A stretch of 64,000 nucleotides of DNA from an uncultured Lachnospiraceae bacterium (GTDB taxonomy: Bacteria; Bacillota; Clostridia; Lachnospirales; Lachnospiraceae): assembly GCA_910587155.1 (NCBI GenBank), contig CAJULA010000010.1, forward strand, positions 44,978-108,977, given 5' to 3'. Positions 59,734 through 64,000 of the stretch are shown piece after piece; position 1 is the stretch's first letter; each line of letters starts with the position of its first letter. Position numbers and translations under genes: made by a program. The notes beneath the pieces are model-generated. The model was not told the origin of the DNA. It ran no database searches and worked only from the letters and a program-made list of their open reading frames with translations.

Positions 59734-60412
59734 TTAACAACGGGTGCTTTCTCGCTCCACCAATCTGACCGGCAGCATGGTTTCTGTTTCCAGTTCCCTT
59801 TTTTCATGCAGGGCCCGCAGTGCAGATCTCATTGTCAGCAATGCATAATACCCGTCGATGCCCCTGTCGGCGAAGGTAAGCGCCTACCTGAAAGCCACCG
59901 TCAAAATTATCAATGGTTATATTATAAATCCGTTCTGTGCGGTCGCAATAGCCGTCATATACCACAAAGGGAATCCGCATATGGTTTCGCAGATACCTGT
60001 AGTCCGCGCGGCCAAAACCGATCAGTACCAGACCATCCAGATTCCACATGGAAGCAAATGTTATGATTTCCTCCATGCTGCGGGTCTTTTTCACCATCAT
60101 AAACTGTCCGCGCTGTTCGATCTCCGTTGACAGATGATTCAGAGAGGCCGATATGAAAATATCTTCCAGCGTATGAGATTCATATTTTTCATGGTCATTG
60201 ATGACAATTCCGATAATGCGGGATGAATTTTGTGCCAGAAGGATTCCTGCCATACTGGGAACATATTGTCGCTCCTCCAGAAGTGCCTGTACCCGCTGCA
60301 GCGTCCGCTCTGACACCCGGGCAGTCTTTCCATGCAGCACATTGGACACCGTAGCGCTGCTCAGTCCCAGTTCCTGCGCAATATCACTGATCGTAACACG
60401 CTTCTCTTCCAT
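59734..60412 (-). pseudogene. LacI-family regulator with internal deletion and frameshift
   Basis: N part (residues 1-190) is intact: HTH VTISDIAQELGLSSATVSNVLHG, sugar-domain start SSRIIGIVINDHEKYE, DGLVLIGFGRADYRYLRNHM and VGAYLRRQGHRRVLCIADN. The frame then stops at 59804 after ICTAGPA. In the next frame the true C terminus appears: RSALRALHEKRELETETMLP then VRLVERESTRC and stop at 59734. LacI proteins are about 335 residues; about 105 residues (the second sugar lobe) are missing between the two parts. It is therefore inactive or a short DNA-binding remnant. Confidence 0.85.
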
Positions 60413-60496
60413 TCTTCCACTCCTTTTATGGATGATTATGAATTTTGTACATTATACTATGAGACGGATGAGAGTGAATAAAAATTTTTATCGGAC

Positions 60497-60525
60497 TGAA
60501 ACTTTTTCTCTGTGTGGGAGATCTA
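60497..60525 (+). promoter_or_regulatory. Possible ECF (SigV-like) promoter
   Basis: TGAAAC (60497-60502), 17-bp spacer, GATCTA (60520-60525). The -35 matches SigV-type promoters; the -10 is a weak match (CGTC expected). It would autoregulate the downstream sigma factor. Confidence 0.35.
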
Positions 60526-60564
60526 ATTATCAGAAGGGGATAAGAAGGGAGGCTATGGTGGCAC

Positions 60565-61044
60565 ATGAGATCAGATAAGGATGCGACTGTCGCATATATT
60601 GAGCAGATTCTGTTGTCGGAATATAACAGGTATTTCCGGCTGGCCATGAGTTTTGTGCATCATGAGGCGGATGCCGGAGATATCGTTCAGAGCGGTGCCT
60701 ATAAGGCAATCCGGGCAGGAAGGACGCTGAAAAACAAAGAATATGCCGGCACATGGATTTACCGCATTATGTTAAATGAGATTTTCCGTTTTCAGAAAAG
60801 GCGGTGTTTTGTGTCTCTGGATGAGATTCCGGATGAGGGATATGAGGATAATTATGAGGATTTTGACCTGAAAAAGGCGCTGGATTCTCTGCCGGCAAAA
60901 GAGAAGGCAGTGGTGGAGCTGCGGTATTTTGAGGAACTGAAATTGGAAGAGATCGCGGAGATTATGCAGGAGAATGTCAGTACGGTTAAAAGCCGTCTGT
61001 ACCGGAGCATGAAAAAGCTGCGGATCAGAATGGAAGAGGAATAG
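60565..61044 (+). CDS. ECF-family sigma factor, SigV-like
   Basis: A 159-residue ECF sigma. Region 2 has SEYNRYFRLAMSFVHHEADAGDIVQSGAYKAIRAG and WIYRIMLNEIFRF; region 4 has DSLPAKEKAVVELRYFEELKLEEIAEIMQENVSTVKSRLYRSMKKL. It is followed within 18 bp by an RsiV-like anti-sigma, so the pair is the SigV/RsiV type, which in Bacillus responds to lysozyme. It has no obvious ribosome site stronger than GGCTATGGTGG. Confidence 0.9.
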   Translation: MRSDKDATVAYIEQILLSEYNRYFRLAMSFVHHEADAGDIVQSGAYKAIRAGRTLKNKEYAGTWIYRIMLNEIFRFQKRRCFVSLDEIPDEGYEDNYEDFDLKKALDSLPAKEKAVVELRYFEELKLEEIAEIMQENVSTVKSRLYRSMKKLRIRMEEE

Positions 61045-61062
61045 TCGGAAAGGAGGAGGGAT

Positions 61063-62052
61063 ATGGAAAGGAAAGAGCATGGCGTATCAGAAACAGGGAG
61101 CAAAACGGAATACAGGAAAGCATCAGAAAGAATGGGAGGATCAGAAACGATAAAAGGATCAGAGGGTATGAGGAAACTGAGAAACGAGTATGAGGCAGTG
61201 GCAATGACAGGGGAGCAGGTTGAGAAAATGAAAGAGGGGATCCGGAAGGCAAAGGGGTTTGAGACGGGCAGACGGAAGGTCTTACTGTCCATCCGGTGTG
61301 CGGCAGCGGCAGCTGCGGTATTTATCATTCTGCCTAATACATCGGCAGGGGTGGCGCATGCCATGAGCGGTATTCCGGTCATCGGGAAGCTGGTGGAGGC
61401 TGTGACATTCAGGGATTATCAGTACGAGAGTGAGCGGCATAATGCGGATGTGGAAGTACCGGAACTTGTAATCAGGGAAGAGACGACGGGAGAAACGCAA
61501 AATCCGGAGCAGGAAGCCGTATTGGAACAGACAACACGTGAGATTAACGCCGAGATAGAAGAAATTACGCAGCAGATCCTTAACGAATTTAAGGAAGGAC
61601 TGCAATATGAAGAGGGCTATCAGGATATTATGGTAAAACATGAAGTGCTCAGCACCACGGACAACTATTTTACCCTGAAGCTCATCTGCTATCAGGCTTC
61701 GGGTAGCGGAGCACAATGGAATTATTTCTACACGATTGATCTGCAGAGCGGAGAACGGCTGGCGCTGAAGGATTTGTTTGCAGACGGGGCGGATTATATC
61801 ACGCCTGTCAGTGAAGAGATCAGAAAGCAGATGAAGGAGCAGATGGCGCAGGACGAAAATGTGATGTATTGGGTGGATAACGAGGATATACCGGAATGGA
61901 ATTTCCGGCAGATTACCGATGACACCGCATTTTATGTCAATCAGAACAATGATCTGGTCATAGCCTTTAACGAGGGCGATGTGGCGCCGATGTATATGGG
62001 ATGTGTGGAATTTATTATCCCGAAGGAAGTGTTGCAGGAGATCAGAAAATGA
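61063..62052 (+). CDS. RsiV-like anti-sigma factor with DUF3298 domain
   Basis: Residues 1-80 are an unusually long cytoplasmic part, about 85-105 a membrane helix (VLLSIRCAAAAAAVFIIL), about 180-330 a DUF4163/DUF3298 domain (YFTLKLICYQASGSGAQWNYFYTIDLQSGERLALKDLF ... QNNDLVIAFNEGDVAPMYMGCVEF). In B. subtilis, the RsiV domain binds lysozyme and is then cut by signal peptidase. Here lysozyme sensing is inferred only. AGGAGG precedes the ATG. Confidence 0.87.
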   Translation: MERKEHGVSETGSKTEYRKASERMGGSETIKGSEGMRKLRNEYEAVAMTGEQVEKMKEGIRKAKGFETGRRKVLLSIRCAAAAAAVFIILPNTSAGVAHAMSGIPVIGKLVEAVTFRDYQYESERHNADVEVPELVIREETTGETQNPEQEAVLEQTTREINAEIEEITQQILNEFKEGLQYEEGYQDIMVKHEVLSTTDNYFTLKLICYQASGSGAQWNYFYTIDLQSGERLALKDLFADGADYITPVSEEIRKQMKEQMAQDENVMYWVDNEDIPEWNFRQITDDTAFYVNQNNDLVIAFNEGDVAPMYMGCVEFIIPKEVLQEIRK

Positions 62053-62152
62053 TTTCTGTCGTTTTCTTTTCATTTATGTGGGGATATGTTATTCTGTATA
62101 TCAGCCGGGCAGGTTCAGTATCCTGTCCGGCCTGACTGCAGGAAAAGGAGGC

Positions 62153-62200
62153 ATGACGTATCTGTCGTGTCCGGATGAGATGATTGGGGCATCACGATGA
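62153..62200 (+). CDS. Fifteen-codon upstream ORF coupled to the next gene
   Basis: A 15-codon ORF (MTYLSCPDEMIGASR) with a perfect AAGGAGG 2-8 bp before its ATG. Its stop codon overlaps the ATG of the next gene as ATGA (62197-62200), while that gene has no ribosome site of its own. This is the layout of translational coupling. The peptide itself has no recognised function. Confidence 0.5.
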   Translation: MTYLSCPDEMIGASR

Positions 62201-63867
62201 AAAAAGAGAGGAAATCAGTGTATGTGGTCATGGCGGCTCTGGCGGCAGGGTTGTTTTTGGTGGCAATGGAATATATGGCGGGACTGGCAGGACTGGAACT
62301 GCGCACATTTGCGGAAGCAGGGAAAGGGATGTATCTGTGGCTTGTGATGCCCTTTATCATACTGATCGCGGGAAATGGGCTCCTGCGGCACATACTTGAA
62401 GGGCGGTGCAGGAAGGACGGGGGAACAGATGGGGAAGGAAGCGGCTTCTATCTGTTTCTGAACAGGCTGCGAAAGGTATTGTTTGTAGCTTTTATGCCTG
62501 TTATTTGCATTGTGGCATTTCTGCGGGGCGTTATGTATGTTTTTTCTGCAGATATGGTAACGGAGAAGATGCTGCCTGACGGCTATATAGAAGGAACCTG
62601 GTCAGAATTTCTTTCCGAGAGCCATCATACCTATTATGTACGGACAGGTGGTATTTTCCGCAGGCCTTTCCCGGGCTGGTCCCGGGAAGAGCTGACCCGG
62701 ATTGTCAGGGAAAACTATAATGCGCAGGCGGAGTATGTGGAAGCGCAGGAAGATGGCATGCATGTGTTCCGCATATCAGATGATCTGGAAGAAGGAGGTT
62801 ATATTTATTTTCATGTCCTTGATTCCTACCAGGCGGGAAGCAATTATTTCTTTCAGGTGCTGCGCAGTGAGGCGGCCCATTTCTGGGGCGGCCGCAGCCG
62901 CACGGTCACGGTGCGCTCGGAGCGTGAGATGACACTGGAAGAAGCCGAAGATATGGGACAGGTGATGACAGGAAGAGAGTTGTATGCGCGCGCTTACTTA
63001 TCTGTGACATGCGGCAGTTCGGAGGCGGAAATATCAGCCTGTGCGGCGGATATGACAGACTGGCTTCGGTTTGTAAAGGATGCGGGGCAATTTCCCTATG
63101 AAAAGGCGGAAGCCTTGCATCTGCTGACAGAAATGGTACTGGGAAGCGGTCAGGAGACGTTTCATTTTTCTCTTCGCTCCCCGGAAGTTTATATGGGAGA
63201 TATACCGTGGGATGAGAGATATCACCGGATGAAAAAGGCTATAGAAGAGAGATTTGACGCATACTATGTATGGCTGGGGGAACGCAGGGAACAGGAGGTA
63301 CAATGGCAGGAGGAATCAGAGGAAGACGACAGCAGTTTCATGGATATTTACAATGGCGGATATGAAAAAGAGTGCCTGGTGGGAGACGGCACGGTCCGCT
63401 ACCGGATGGTAGTGGAGGATGCCGCTCTCGGCAGCCGGTTTTACGGCCTGTTAAAGAGCATGGACGGCGGACAGACATGGCAGATGTCAAATCCGGATCC
63501 CTTTGACCAGCAGACAGGGATGGGGATTGATTTCATTTTTCTGGATGAATCCTTTGGCTTTGCTTCGCTGATGTATAATGGCGGTGATGAAGCGGTGCTG
63601 TATGTGACAAAGGACGGCGGCGACAGTTACCGCCCCGTGGTAATTGAGGGGTATACGGTTACATTGGAGAATGGAGATACCTATGATCCTTATGATTACC
63701 CCCGCATGCCTTATGAGGAGGACGGCAGACTCTTTCTGCAGTGTGGACAGGGAGCGGACGGTGACTATGCCGGTGGTGATACGGCCGGACTGGCTCTGTA
63801 TGAATCCATGGATGGCGGAGATACCTTTGTTTTTAGAGAAATCAGGGAAAATTCAAAAACCGGTTGA
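62197..63867 (+). CDS. Unknown membrane protein with an Asp-box (BNR-like) C-terminal part
   Basis: I do not recognise a family. Three helices (about 8-30, 45-65 and 90-115) with the N-terminal part membrane-bound. The middle is hydrophilic; the C-terminal 150 residues show SMDGGQTWQ and TKDGGDSY, with a third SMDGGDTF, the spaced Asp-box turns of beta-propeller (BNR) proteins. It sits after the SigV/RsiV pair, with translation likely coupled to the short ORF, so it may be part of that envelope response. The tRNA promoter overlaps its end. Confidence 0.6.
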   Translation: MKKERKSVYVVMAALAAGLFLVAMEYMAGLAGLELRTFAEAGKGMYLWLVMPFIILIAGNGLLRHILEGRCRKDGGTDGEGSGFYLFLNRLRKVLFVAFMPVICIVAFLRGVMYVFSADMVTEKMLPDGYIEGTWSEFLSESHHTYYVRTGGIFRRPFPGWSREELTRIVRENYNAQAEYVEAQEDGMHVFRISDDLEEGGYIYFHVLDSYQAGSNYFFQVLRSEAAHFWGGRSRTVTVRSEREMTLEEAEDMGQVMTGRELYARAYLSVTCGSSEAEISACAADMTDWLRFVKDAGQFPYEKAEALHLLTEMVLGSGQETFHFSLRSPEVYMGDIPWDERYHRMKKAIEERFDAYYVWLGERREQEVQWQEESEEDDSSFMDIYNGGYEKECLVGDGTVRYRMVVEDAALGSRFYGLLKSMDGGQTWQMSNPDPFDQQTGMGIDFIFLDESFGFASLMYNGGDEAVLYVTKDGGDSYRPVVIEGYTVTLENGDTYDPYDYPRMPYEEDGRLFLQCGQGADGDYAGGDTAGLALYESMDGGDTFVFREIRENSKTG

Positions 63868-63892
63868 CTTTTATCAGATTTTTTGTTATGAT
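63864..63892 (+). promoter_or_regulatory. tRNA-Gly promoter
   Basis: TTGACT (63864-63869), 17-bp spacer, TATGAT (63887-63892), with TG before it. It starts inside the last codons of the preceding gene, 37 bp upstream of the tRNA. Confidence 0.75.
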
Positions 63893-63929
63893 TAATGGCG
63901 TGCTGAGGCAGTTGAAAAAATCATACCGT

Positions 63930-64000
63930 GCGGGTGTAGTTCAATGGTAGAACACCAGCCTTCCAAGCTGGACACGTGGGTTCGATTCCCATCACCCGCT
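63930..64000 (+). tRNA. tRNA-Gly (anticodon UCC)
   Basis: A full cloverleaf: acceptor GCGGGTG/CACCCGC, D arm GTTCAATGGTAGAAC, anticodon stem CCAGC/GCTGG with loop CTTCCAA (anticodon TCC), T arm TGGGTTCGATTCCCA, discriminator T. It ends at the last base of the window, so whether CCA is encoded cannot be seen. Confidence 0.96.

Overview
The window looks like a piece of chromosome from an endospore-forming, anaerobic, gut-type member of the Lachnospiraceae (Clostridia). The reasons are the sporulation genes yabP, yabQ, spoIIE and a CotS-like kinase, the short ProS, both normal and reversed rubrerythrins, a PerR-type regulator, many GH13 enzymes, and strong AGGAGG ribosome binding sites with TTGACA/TATAAT promoters. 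I see no phage, insertion sequence, CRISPR array or rRNA. The species assignment is inference; no 16S gene or taxon-specific marker is present.

Layout. 1-5.4 kb: the end of a DUF6382/FHA membrane protein split by a frameshift, a flavodoxin-SCP2 fusion, a HIT hydrolase, murG plus a TSCPD protein on the minus strand, and an unknown membrane protein. 5.5-7.9 kb: pgi and a D-2-hydroxyacid dehydrogenase. 8.2-19.2 kb: a uronate (pectin or glycosaminoglycan breakdown product) catabolic island. It has a TctCBA uptake system, two PfkB-type KDG kinases, two KDPG aldolases (one fused to a VOC domain), KduI, a KduD-like SDR, an MFS carrier and an IclR regulator. Two promoters carry matching tandem operators, so the island reads as one regulon turning 5-keto-4-deoxyuronate into pyruvate and glyceraldehyde-3-phosphate. 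19.3-23.3 kb (minus): mtnN, luxS, a DUF5684 membrane protein, and a two-component system. 23.4-24.6 kb: perR and reverse rubrerythrin.

24.7-28.4 kb: an RluA-type pseudouridine synthase that may be leaderless, then a small locus made of a secreted Asp-Gly/Cys/His repeat protein, an ECF sigma factor and an RsgI-like transmembrane anti-sigma with a His-Gly tail. This locus is the best candidate here for an undescribed system, probably metal- or surface-sensing. An AI-2E-type permease follows. 28.4-35.6 kb: proS, ackA, rubrerythrin, a rubredoxin-glutamate synthase fusion, CCA transferase and a CotS-like protein. 35.6-45.1 kb: a PEGA lipoprotein, then the conserved Firmicutes block mazG-hup-rqcP-yabP-yabQ-divIC-spoIIE-tilS-hpt-ftsH. 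The SpoIIE here has no membrane domain, but its promoter has Spo0A-type architecture.

45.2-49.8 kb: two GH13 enzymes flanking an alpha/beta hydrolase. 50.0-55.9 kb: a complete ribose operon (LacI regulator, rbsK, rbsD, rbsA, rbsC, rbsB) behind a perfect palindromic operator. 56.1-57.8 kb: a chemoreceptor. 57.9-60.4 kb (minus): a GH13 alpha-glucosidase and its adjacent LacI regulator, which is a pseudogene with an internal deletion. 60.5-63.9 kb: an ECF sigma/RsiV-like anti-sigma pair, a 15-codon upstream ORF and an Asp-box membrane protein. 63.93-64.0 kb: tRNA-Gly(UCC).
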